Assembly (NCBI GenBank): GCA_002427845.1 | Contig: DIYZ01000131.1 | Span: 1-5,165, forward strand | Reading direction: 5' to 3' | From: Chloracidobacterium sp. UBA6041 | GTDB taxonomy: Bacteria; Acidobacteriota; Blastocatellia; Pyrinomonadales; Pyrinomonadaceae | Length of the DNA stretch: 5,165 nt | Part shown: positions 1 through 5,165 of the stretch, piece by piece | Numbering within the stretch: the first letter of the stretch is position 1 | Layout of the letters: every line of letters begins with the position of its first letter | Program-made: the position numbers and the translations under genes | Notes under the pieces: model-generated | Told to the model about the DNA's origin: nothing | Databases searched by the model: none | Seen by the model: only the letters and a program-made list of their open reading frames with translations

Positions 1-587
1 TCGAACACAACATTCAGATTGAGTTGCTCAGCAAGACTGCGTACGAACGCCTTCAAGTCGCCGCTGTAACTGATTACACGGAGTTGCTCGGTATGTGGGG
101 GCGGCAATGCTGCTTCTTCGGCCTGGGCGCTTGTCGGAGTGAGCGTTCCATCCTGAATCTCTCCGGTTCGGGTGCCGTTGGTATTGCCGTTGGTCCCTTC
201 CTTCACTCCCTGCAGACGTAACATTCGCTCCATCTCAGAAACTGCCAACTCGTTGACAGGATCGTAGCCATACGCCTGGCGGAAAGCGTTATAAGCGCCG
301 ACGAAATCCCGCTGTTCGGCGAGGGCCCGGCCCTGCTGCATGTACGACTGCGAAGCGTTAAAGCTCGCGCGCCGGAAATGAAGCTGATATTCAAGATTTG
401 AAGGATCCGCGGCGACGGCCAGCGTAAACTCCTGGGCTGCTTTTTCCCATTGCTGGGCGGCTTCATACTGCATTCCGGCTTTGAAGTTTTTGTCACCTTT
501 CCTGGCCAATGCCGTCGCCGGCAAAAGCAACAGGGAGAAGGTGAGCAGCAACGAAACGAGGATGCGAGTTTCTGTCTTTATTCTCAT
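1..587 (-). CDS. gspD: TPR-containing secretin (GspD/PilQ-like), N-terminal part; C-terminus lies beyond the left edge
   Basis: The reading frame is open from ATG at 587 to the window edge, giving 195 codons with no stop. Residues 1-28 form a signal peptide: basic MRIK start, a Leu-rich core, and a likely cleavage after ATALA. Residues about 32-65 (GMQYEAAQQWEKAAQEF, ending DPSN) and 79-112 (GRALAEQRDFVGAYNAF, ending YDPVN) look like two TPR units. A Gly/Asn/Thr-rich, acidic linker follows at about 128-165. From about 168 the segment LRVISYSGDLKAFVRSLAEQ followed by LNLNVVF resembles the start of the STN/N0 domain of secretins. Known role of the family: the outer-membrane ring channel of type II secretion or type IV pili. 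It is the third gene after gspF and gspE on the same strand, which supports the call. The TPRs could help targeting or assembly, as pilotin-type proteins do, but that is inference. The pore-forming domain is not visible, so another STN-domain protein remains possible. An AAAGAGAG stretch upstream of the ATG may be the ribosome binding site. Confidence 0.77.
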   Translation of the reverse strand, partial: MRIKTETRILVSLLLTFSLLLLPATALARKGDKNFKAGMQYEAAQQWEKAAQEFTLAVAADPSNLEYQLHFRRASFNASQSYMQQGRALAEQRDFVGAYNAFRQAYGYDPVNELAVSEMERMLRLQGVKEGTNGNTNGTRTGEIQDGTLTPTSAQAEEAALPPPHTEQLRVISYSGDLKAFVRSLAEQLNLNVVF

Positions 588-643
588 GGCAGTCTCTCTT
601 TCAGCGGAGGTGGACGGTCGAAGGAGCCGAATAACGTGGCCTA

Positions 644-672
644 ATAATGCCGCGCAGGGCGTTTAGATGCAA
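644..672 (-). promoter_or_regulatory. weak candidate promoter for the secretin gene
   Basis: On the minus strand TTGCAT (667-672) lies 17 bases before CATTAT (644-649). They match the sigma-70 boxes at 3/6 and 4/6 positions. This would start transcription about 50 bases before the secretin ATG, downstream of the inverted-repeat element, and so give the secretin expression independent of gspF-gspE. Matches of this quality arise by chance often. Confidence 0.25.
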
Positions 673-733
673 GCGTTCCCGATTCTTTTGCTTACACGCA
701 ACTTAAAACCAACAGTTCCTTAAAAGGACCGCA

Positions 734-838
734 GTTTAGAGTACATCAAGCTTTAGCTTGCTGCTTTCCACAGCGCAGCCTAAAGACTACCACCCCACGC
801 GGGCTGCCCGCGCGGGGACCCCGGGCTGAACTCTAAAC
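734..838. repeat. 105-bp REP/MITE-like palindromic element between gspE and the secretin gene
   Basis: The ends are a perfect 9-bp inverted repeat, GTTTAGAGT (734-742) and ACTCTAAAC (830-838). The interior folds into two further hairpins: one at 751-785, where CTTTAG and GCTGC (with a 3-nt CTT bulge between them) pair with GCAGC-CTAAAG, and a GC-rich one at 793-817. CAAGC/GCTTG (747-760) can form an alternative small hairpin. The right end is 2 bp from the gspE stop codon. There is no coding potential. Terminal inverted repeats plus internal palindromes in an intergenic gap are typical of REP/BIME or miniature inverted-repeat elements. I see no clear flanking target-site duplication and only one copy here, so mobility and family membership are inferred. 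A fixed structured 3' UTR or intercistronic processing element is the alternative. Confidence 0.6.
793..817. other. GC-rich hairpin within the intergenic repeat element
   Basis: CCCC (793-796) and CGCGGG (798-803) pair with CCCGCG (807-812) and GGGG (814-817) around a CTG loop, with one A/C mismatch (797/813). The stem has ten Watson-Crick pairs. On either strand it is not followed by a T-run, so it does not look like a classical intrinsic terminator. In the gspF-gspE transcript it would sit about 24 bases past the gspE stop, where it could block 3' exonucleases or reduce read-through into the secretin gene. Confidence 0.6.
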
Positions 839-840
839 AA

Positions 841-2562
841 CTAGTGATTGACGCGAACTTCTTCGACGAAAGTCACGCGATTAATCTCGTGCAGCGTAGA
901 AACTCCCGCCAAAACCTTCTTCAGCGCCGATTCGCGCAGGCTGGTCAAGCCCTCAGCTTCGGCAGCTCTGCGCACCTCCGAACCGGGTCGGCGCTCGACA
1001 ATCATTTCGCGAATATTATCGGAAAGATCGAGCAACTCATGAATCGCGGTGCGGCCGCGATATCCAGTGTGGTTGCAAGCGTCGCAGCCGACGTTAATGA
1101 AGAAGGGAGTGTCGCGGTGTTCCTCCGGTCGCAGTCCCGACTCGGCCAGCTCTTCATCCTTCGCTTGATATTGCCGCTTGCAGTAAGGACACAACAAGCG
1201 AATCAAACGCTGGGCCAGCACGCAGTTCAAACAGGAAACAAAGTTGTAAGGCTCGACGCCCATGTTCAGAAAACGTCCGATGACATCGATGACGTTATTC
1301 GCGTGCACGGTAGTGAACACCAGGTGGCCCGTCAGCGCAGACTGGATCGCAATTTGAGCGGTTTCGGTGTCGCGAATTTCACCGACCATGATCTTGTCCG
1401 GGTCGTGTCGCAGGATCGAACGCAGGCCGCGGTCGAACGTGAGCCCTTTCTTTTCGTTGACCGGAATCTGAGTGATGCCGTGCAACTGATACTCAACCGG
1501 ATCTTCAATCGTGACTATCTTGTCTTCCTCGTTGCGAATTTCGTTGAGCGCGGCATAGAGCGTAGTGGTCTTACCCGAACCGGTTGGACCAGTAACCAAC
1601 ACCATGCCGTAAGGCTCTGCTATGTAGTGGCGAAACTTTCTCAAGTCCTCTTCGGCAAACCCGACCACATCCAGATTGAGGTTACGAAATTCTTCGTTGA
1701 TCTGCTCCTTGTCCAGAATACGAATGACCGCGTCCTCACCGTGGATCGTTGGCATGATAGAAACACGGAAATCCACGTTGCGGCCTTTGTAGCGCACGCG
1801 GAAGCGGCCGTCCTGCGGGACGCGGCGCTCGGCAATGTCCAGTTCAGACATGACTTTTATGCGCGAGATGAGCGTTTGATGGTAGGCAAGATCAATCGGA
1901 TCGACCTTGGCATAGAGCGCGCCGTCAATTCGATACTTGACCTGCACTTCCGTGTCGCGCGTCTCGATGTGAATGTCAGACGCGCGCGACTCCATCGCGT
2001 TGTAGATGATCGAGTCGACGAGTTTAATAATTGGGGACATCTCGGAATCGGTCGCCAACCGATCGAGATCAAGCACCTCCTCGCCGTGCTCAGTTTCGCG
2101 GACTAATGAAATACGAAAACCCGAGGCCGCTTCCTGTAATACGCGCTGCGTGGCATCGCCCCGGCGCAGGATGACTTCAATCGCGCCCGCGGTCGCTACG
2201 TGAGGAACAATACGCGACTTCAGGGCGGTGGCGAGTTCGTCAAGTCGTTCCAGGTCAGTCGGGTCCGCCATCGCGATATGTAATCCTTTTTCATCGCGCT
2301 TGAGTGGCAGAAACTGGTGACGCACCATCAAATCTACGGGAATCTCGTTAAAAAGGCCGTAGTCGATCGGCGACTCCTGATCGGTGGGAAGCAATTCGAC
2401 GAAGGCCAGCCGGTAGCGGCGCGCGAGATCCTTCGCCGCGCGCACCTCGGGAGGTTCGTGGTTGTCTCCGCGTGAAGACAACTGACCATCGCCCACCGCC
2501 GGTGAATCCAGGGCCCTTTCGGATGGCGGAGCTGGTGTGGGATTTTCAGTAAATTGTTTCAT
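841..2562 (-). CDS. gspE: GspE/PilB-family secretion/pilus assembly ATPase
   Basis: This 573-residue protein is a hexameric cytoplasmic ATPase that drives pseudopilus or pilus subunit assembly by acting on the platform protein GspF/PilC. Residues 1-40 are Pro/Ser-rich and probably disordered. Residues about 41-134 resemble the T2SSE N-terminal domain (IPVDLMVRHQFLPL, then HIAMADPTDLERLDEL). The catalytic part carries the family motifs: ASDIHIE at 194-200, YRIDG at 210-214, RVPQDGR at 247-253, Walker A GPTGSGKTTT at 325-334, Asp box TIEDPVEY at 351-358, Walker B with E395 (GEIRD) and His box TGHLVFTTVHAN at 411-422. A four-cysteine zinc-binding motif is present (C458, C461, C493, C496). Everything needed for activity appears intact. 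The gene lies 50 bp after gspF, a gap filled by a 16-codon mini-ORF. The only candidate ribosome binding site is a weak GAG six bases before the ATG, so translation may be coupled to upstream reading. PilB versus GspE cannot be decided from this protein alone. Confidence 0.95.
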   Translation of the reverse strand: MKQFTENPTPAPPSERALDSPAVGDGQLSSRGDNHEPPEVRAAKDLARRYRLAFVELLPTDQESPIDYGLFNEIPVDLMVRHQFLPLKRDEKGLHIAMADPTDLERLDELATALKSRIVPHVATAGAIEVILRRGDATQRVLQEAASGFRISLVRETEHGEEVLDLDRLATDSEMSPIIKLVDSIIYNAMESRASDIHIETRDTEVQVKYRIDGALYAKVDPIDLAYHQTLISRIKVMSELDIAERRVPQDGRFRVRYKGRNVDFRVSIMPTIHGEDAVIRILDKEQINEEFRNLNLDVVGFAEEDLRKFRHYIAEPYGMVLVTGPTGSGKTTTLYAALNEIRNEEDKIVTIEDPVEYQLHGITQIPVNEKKGLTFDRGLRSILRHDPDKIMVGEIRDTETAQIAIQSALTGHLVFTTVHANNVIDVIGRFLNMGVEPYNFVSCLNCVLAQRLIRLLCPYCKRQYQAKDEELAESGLRPEEHRDTPFFINVGCDACNHTGYRGRTAIHELLDLSDNIREMIVERRPGSEVRRAAEAEGLTSLRESALKKVLAGVSTLHEINRVTFVEEVRVNH

Positions 2563-2613
2563 TTAATTCTCGAGACAGATTTCCAGTTTCACCTCGCGCT
2601 GCCTGCGCCTCAT
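2563..2613 (-). CDS. 16-codon mini-ORF bridging gspF and gspE (coupling ORF or split-off gspE start)
   Basis: The reading frame encodes MRRRQREVKLEICLEN and then TAA. Its ATG shares one base with the gspF stop codon (TAATG), the classic arrangement for termination-reinitiation coupling. Its TAA is followed immediately, in the same frame, by the gspE ATG (TAAATG). Ribosomes leaving gspF could therefore be passed through the mini-ORF to gspE, which has only a weak ribosome binding site of its own. A second reading is that gspE once began at 2613 and a nonsense change created the TAA at 2563-2565, with translation now restarting at 2562. The arrangement is plainly visible; that the peptide is made or matters is inference. 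Confidence 0.4.
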   Translation of the reverse strand: MRRRQREVKLEICLEN

Positions 2614-3854
2614 TAATGATGACCAGCCACTCCGGCGCCAGTGGAAATTGATTGTATGATGGGGAGATAAATGGCCAGTAGAATCGTGACGACAATTCCA
2701 CCCATGACCACAAGAATCGCAGGCTCAAGCGTGGTCGTCAACTGCTCAAGCCGCACTTCCGACTCCGCATCGTAAAAGACCGCAACTTCGTCAAGCATCT
2801 CACGCAAGCTGCCCGAACGCTCGCCAATTCCAACCATATCGACAGCCAGCATCGGTACCCACTTCGCCGCCTCAAGACTCTCCGTGAAGGACTGGCCTTC
2901 ACGAATCATCGGCAGAATAGCCGAACTGCGACGCCGCAGTTCCCGGTTTGTGACCGACTCGGCCGCAATTTCCCACGACTCTACCAGCGTAATGCCGCCT
3001 GCCAGCAACGTGGCGAGCGAGCGCGTGGCCTGCGCGACCGATAGTTGTACTACCAGGTTGCCGGCCAGCGGTATCTTCAAAATAAACGAATCAACTTTCA
3101 GACGGCCCTGCGCGGTGCGTGACCAGAGAAATAGGGCAATTGCGCCGCCGATGAATAGTGGTCCAAACCAAAGTACGTTTGAGGACAACCACTTTGATAG
3201 GCCGACGACAATCTGCGTAACCGTCGGCAGCTCGGTGCCAAAGCCGGAAAACAAATCAGACATTCTCGGCACAACGTAGATTGTCAAAAAAGTCACCATG
3301 CAACCAGAAGCGAAAAGCAGAAACAGTGGATAGGCCAGGGCCCCACGGATCTTGCGGCGTAGCGCAACGTTGCGGCGCATGTAAGTCACATAACGACTAA
3401 GCACTTCATCGAGCGCACCGGAACGCTCGCCCGCAAGAATCGATGCCGTATAAATTCGCGGAAAAATACTGCCCTGTGCCGCAAAGGCCTGGGACAGCGC
3501 CGCGCCGCCGCGAATCTGTTCTTCAACGTCGCCAAGCACCGCGCGCAAACGCGCCGAAGCCGCTCGCTTCCGCAACATTGAGATGGCTTGCAGAATCGGA
3601 ATGCCGGCGCGCACCAGCGCTGCCAGTTGCTGGTTAAAAAGCAGAAAGTCGTTTGCCTTGACGCGTGGCTGGCCACCCCGCCCTCCCAGTCGGGTCAGGG
3701 TTGTAACTCCGCTGGTTTTCGGCGGCGTGACATTGAAAACTCTGAAGCCTTCGCGCTCGAGGCGCGCTCGTGCTTCGTTGACGCCCGGCGCTTCCACGGT
3801 GCGCGTCACCACCTCGCCCGCCGGCGTCCCTAATCTACAAATAAACTCAGCCAT
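2613..3854 (-). CDS. gspF: GspF/PilC-family inner-membrane platform protein
   Basis: This 413-residue polytopic membrane protein of the T2SS F family is the inner-membrane platform on which the GspE/PilB ATPase acts. The N-terminal cytoplasmic part (about 1-45, with EARARLEREGFRVFNV) matches the usual start of the family, and a Gly/Arg-rich linker follows. Two repeated T2SSF domains lie at about 70-196 and 272-400. Each has the family signature: FNQQLAALVRAGIPILQAI and AGERSGALDEVL in the first, RSLATLLAGGITLVESWEIA and GIGERSGSLREML in the second. Hydrophobic segments at about 173-196, 227-244 and 379-400 give the expected three membrane spans. Length is normal for the family (about 400). 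The ATG at 3854 is the only plausible start, because an in-frame TGA lies just upstream and no GTG, TTG or ATG intervenes. It is the first gene of the gspF-gspE-secretin series, and its stop codon overlaps the ATG of the mini-ORF that leads to gspE. Confidence 0.95.
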   Translation of the reverse strand: MAEFICRLGTPAGEVVTRTVEAPGVNEARARLEREGFRVFNVTPPKTSGVTTLTRLGGRGGQPRVKANDFLLFNQQLAALVRAGIPILQAISMLRKRAASARLRAVLGDVEEQIRGGAALSQAFAAQGSIFPRIYTASILAGERSGALDEVLSRYVTYMRRNVALRRKIRGALAYPLFLLFASGCMVTFLTIYVVPRMSDLFSGFGTELPTVTQIVVGLSKWLSSNVLWFGPLFIGGAIALFLWSRTAQGRLKVDSFILKIPLAGNLVVQLSVAQATRSLATLLAGGITLVESWEIAAESVTNRELRRRSSAILPMIREGQSFTESLEAAKWVPMLAVDMVGIGERSGSLREMLDEVAVFYDAESEVRLEQLTTTLEPAILVVMGGIVVTILLAIYLPIIQSISTGAGVAGHH

Positions 3855-3888
3855 TGATTGATGATTCTCGGCTCAAGATCAGCGCGAA

Positions 3889-3897
3889 AGTATAGCA
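3889..3897 (-). promoter_or_regulatory. candidate extended -10 promoter for the gspF-gspE genes
   Basis: On the minus strand TGC precedes TATACT (3889-3894), a 5/6 match to TATAAT with the TGn extension that can compensate for a poor -35 box. No good -35 sits 16-18 bases upstream. A start about seven bases downstream would leave a leader of about 28 bases before the gspF ATG. Confidence 0.4.
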
Positions 3898-4097
3898 TGC
3901 GGCTTCGTGGCGGCAGGTTGCTCCCGGTGCTATCTACACTGCGTACACGACGACGCCTCGGGAAAGTTCCCCTCCTCCATAAAGTTGACCAATTCATCCG
4001 AAGAAAGAGCCCGGTACTACCGATGCATTTTGATTTTTAGGAATTTCAAGGACTTTTTTGCCAAGTTGAATTTAGTTTATCCGGTCGCTACCACCAC

Positions 4098-4123
4098 CCC
4101 CAGCAATGGCCGCCCGGCTGGGG
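4098..4123. other. GC-rich hairpin in the divergent intergenic region, possibly REP-like
   Basis: CCCCAGC (4098-4104) pairs perfectly with GCTGGGG (4117-4123) around a 12-nt loop. Short similar sequences flank it: CCGGTCGCT at 4081-4089 and CCGGTCCGCT at 4127-4136. It lies between divergent gene starts, so it is unlikely to be the terminator of either annotated gene, and no T-run follows on either strand. It could be a decayed palindromic repeat or part of an unrecognised transcript. Confidence 0.45.
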
Positions 4124-4206
4124 AACCCGGTCCGCTCCCGTTTCTGTAATGAGTGGCACGCCTTTGGATGCGCCTAAAATGCATCACTGGTCCCACATGT
4201 TTTCAC

Positions 4207-4236
4207 TTTACGCCGCCTGATGCCCTGTCCTACAAT
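4207..4236 (+). promoter_or_regulatory. candidate distal promoter for the VWA gene
   Basis: TTTACG (4207-4212, 4/6 match) lies 18 bases before TACAAT (4231-4236, 5/6 match). It would give a leader of about 180 bases. The -10 box overlaps the first copy of the CCTGTCCTAC direct repeat (4224-4233). Confidence 0.3.
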
Positions 4237-4380
4237 GCCAATTAGTCAACACAGACTGGATTGAGTGGTGCGCGGCCGTTTCCCCACGTAAGCGATTCCC
4301 CGGTTAGATCTAAGATAAATTCAGGTCTTCGGACATCACTGCTTCTCGCTCCGGCATCTGTGTTTACAGTCCTGTCCTAC
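4224..4380 (+). repeat. 10-bp direct repeat pair CCTGTCCTAC
   Basis: Exact copies lie at 4224-4233 and 4371-4380, 147 bp apart. The first overlaps the distal candidate -10 box; the second lies between the -35 and -10 boxes of the proximal candidate promoter. That placement would suit an operator site, but a 10-bp match in about 570 bp could be chance. Confidence 0.35.
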
Positions 4381-4391
4381 TAACACATAAG
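4363..4391 (+). promoter_or_regulatory. candidate proximal promoter for the VWA gene
   Basis: TTTACA (4363-4368, 5/6 match to TTGACA) is followed after exactly 17 bases by CATAAG (4386-4391, 4/6 match to TATAAT). Transcription would begin near 4398 and give a leader of about 25 bases containing the GAGGG ribosome binding site at 4414-4418. It is the best-placed promoter candidate for this gene. Confidence 0.42.
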
Positions 4392-4413
4392 TCGGAACGC
4401 TTGCGAGAAACGC

Positions 4414-4418
4414 GAGGG
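4414..4418 (+). promoter_or_regulatory. ribosome binding site of the VWA gene
   Basis: GAGGG lies four bases before the ATG at 4423. It fixes that start: an in-frame TAA at 4381-4383 lies upstream and no other ATG, GTG or TTG codon in frame intervenes. The spacing is slightly short. Confidence 0.6.
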
Positions 4419-4422
4419 TCAC

Positions 4423-5165
4423 ATGCACTTACCTTCTGGACGCGCTCTTGGTTTTGCTTCGGTCTCTTTTCTCTTGGCCTTTGTTCTGCTTCACAATTGT
4501 CCATCGGTCGCGACCGCTCAGTCTCCGAGCCCACAGAAAACCACCGGCGAACCAGCAAGCGAGCCTGCGCCTGCGAAGCCGTCTGAAACACCTCCAGCCA
4601 GTCAACAAAAGTCGGGAAACGAAATCGATGGGCCCGTTATCGTGAACACCGACTTGATAACGTTTACGGTTACGGTGACTGACACCTATGGGCGCTATGT
4701 TTCGGGATTGGGCAAAAACGCCTTCACCGTGCTCGATGAGAAGAAGCCCCAGGAAATAACGTTCTTCAGCGATGATGACGCACCTGTCTCCGTCGGCGTG
4801 CTCTTCGACGTGTCGGGATCAATGGGGGGCGATAAGGTCAAACGCGCCCGCGACGCGCTGTCGAAGTTTATTCAAACCAGCCACAATTCTGATGAGTATT
4901 TCCTGATAGCCTTCAACCAACGCGCCCAATTGCTGCTCGACAAAACTCGCGACGGAAACGCGGTGCTCGACAAGCTGACCTTCGTCCAGACGAAAAACAA
5001 TACTGCTCTTTACGATGCCTGTTATCTCGGTGTGGAGAAGGTGCAACGCGGCACCCATCCCAAGCGCGCTCTCCTTTTGATTAGCGACGGTCAGGACAAC
5101 AATTCCCGCTACACCTTTAATGAGCTGCGACGGCTATTGAAAGAGTCGGACGTCACTTTGTATGG
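4423..5165 (+). CDS. secreted VWFA-related acidobacterial domain protein, N-terminal part; cut by the right edge
   Basis: 247 codons are visible and the frame runs off the window. Residues 1-32 are a Sec signal peptide: basic start, hydrophobic core FASVSFLLAFVLL, and likely cleavage after ATA before QSPSPQ. A Pro/Ala/Ser/Lys-rich linker spans about 33-67. The segment at about 72-118 (VNTDLITFTVTVTD, then GLGKNAFTVLDEKKPQEITFF) is the characteristic lead-in of TIGR03436-type proteins. The VWA domain begins at about 121 and has the metal-binding MIDAS motif D129-x-S131-x-S133 (FDVSGSM), with T194 (NNTALYDA) and D222 (SDGQD) at the positions expected to complete the site. It is therefore probably a metal-dependent adhesion or protein-interaction module outside the cytoplasm. 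The biological function of this family is not known to me. It has many paralogues in Acidobacteria. It is divergent from the secretion genes, so co-regulation or export by that machine is possible but unproven. C26 is not in a proper lipobox, so a lipoprotein is unlikely. Confidence 0.88.
   Translation, partial: MHLPSGRALGFASVSFLLAFVLLHNCPSVATAQSPSPQKTTGEPASEPAPAKPSETPPASQQKSGNEIDGPVIVNTDLITFTVTVTDTYGRYVSGLGKNAFTVLDEKKPQEITFFSDDDAPVSVGVLFDVSGSMGGDKVKRARDALSKFIQTSHNSDEYFLIAFNQRAQLLLDKTRDGNAVLDKLTFVQTKNNTALYDACYLGVEKVQRGTHPKRALLLISDGQDNNSRYTFNELRRLLKESDVTLY

Larger units (their letters stand above)
3855..4422. other. divergent intergenic region without a convincing gene
   Basis: This 568-bp stretch separates the starts of gspF (leftward) and the VWA gene (rightward). 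Short open frames exist on both strands, the longest about 80 codons, but none has a recognisable domain, a good ribosome binding site or a plausible protein composition. The region holds candidate promoters for both directions, an AT-rich tract at about 4027-4080, a GC-rich hairpin at 4098-4123, an 11-bp near-palindrome at 4012-4022 (CGGTA-C-TACCG) and a 10-bp direct repeat near the VWA promoters. A small RNA gene cannot be excluded by eye, but I see no tRNA or known riboswitch structure. Confidence 0.6.

Noticed and set aside
24..666. Short plus- and minus-strand open frames over the secretin gene
   Set aside because: They are shadows of the minus-strand frame 1-587, which has a signal peptide, TPR units and an N0-like domain and runs off the window edge.
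661..674. GTTTAGA followed by TGCAAGC as a second copy of the left end of the 105-bp element
   Set aside because: Only seven bases match contiguously before the spacing breaks, which is too little to distinguish from chance.
793..817. Intrinsic terminator after gspE
   Set aside because: The stem is strong, but on the minus strand it is followed by GTGGTAGTC rather than a T-run. It is better explained as part of the inverted-repeat element.
844..2106. A 420-codon open frame on the plus strand opposite gspE
   Set aside because: Its codons pair register-for-register with gspE codons, so it stays open simply because gspE avoids TTA, CTA and TCA codons there, as GC-rich genes do. It starts with GTG, its translation has no recognisable domain, and gspE on the other strand has every family motif.
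3858..4149. Two overlapping plus-strand open frames (60 and 80 codons) upstream of the VWA gene
   Set aside because: No ribosome binding site, no recognisable domain, Arg/Pro-rich translations typical of non-coding GC-rich DNA, and they run through the hairpin region.
4261..4320. TTGAGT and TAAGAT as further promoter boxes for the VWA gene
   Set aside because: Neither has a partner box at acceptable spacing; the pairs at 4363-4391 and 4207-4236 fit better.
4364..4591. A 75-codon minus-strand open frame over the start of the VWA gene
   Set aside because: It overlaps the signal peptide coding region and promoter of a well-supported gene, and its translation is a charged, low-information sequence.

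Overview
The window most likely comes from an acidobacterial chromosome, probably of the Blastocatellia/Pyrinomonadales type. Two things point there. The right-hand gene encodes a secreted VWA protein of the 'VWFA-related Acidobacterial domain' type (TIGR03436). The left-hand gene encodes a TPR-plus-secretin-N-domain protein of a kind I associate with that phylum. These assignments come from recognising the sequences, not from a search.

Layout. Positions 1-3854 hold three minus-strand genes, transcribed right to left in the order gspF (2613-3854), gspE (841-2562), gspD-like secretin (1-587, cut by the left edge). Positions 3855-4422 are a 568-bp divergent intergenic region with candidate promoters for both directions and a GC-rich hairpin, but no convincing gene. 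Positions 4423-5165 hold the 5' part of the plus-strand VWA gene, cut by the right edge.

How the genes work together. GspF is the polytopic inner-membrane platform, GspE the cytoplasmic hexameric ATPase that docks on it, and the secretin forms the outer-membrane channel. Together they are core parts of a type II secretion or type IV pilus-like machine. No PilT retraction ATPase lies between gspE and gspF, which leans toward type II secretion, but the pseudopilins that would settle this are outside the window. The VWA protein is exported by Sec and is divergently transcribed. It could be a substrate or surface partner of the machine, but adjacency is the only evidence.

The genes themselves are ordinary. 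The unusual material is in the gaps. A 16-codon mini-ORF bridges gspF and gspE exactly: its ATG overlaps the gspF stop (TAATG) and its TAA directly precedes the gspE ATG in the same frame. A 105-bp element made almost wholly of stem-loops and bounded by perfect 9-bp inverted repeats sits 2 bp past the gspE stop codon, before the secretin gene. I found no evidence of a wholly new system.
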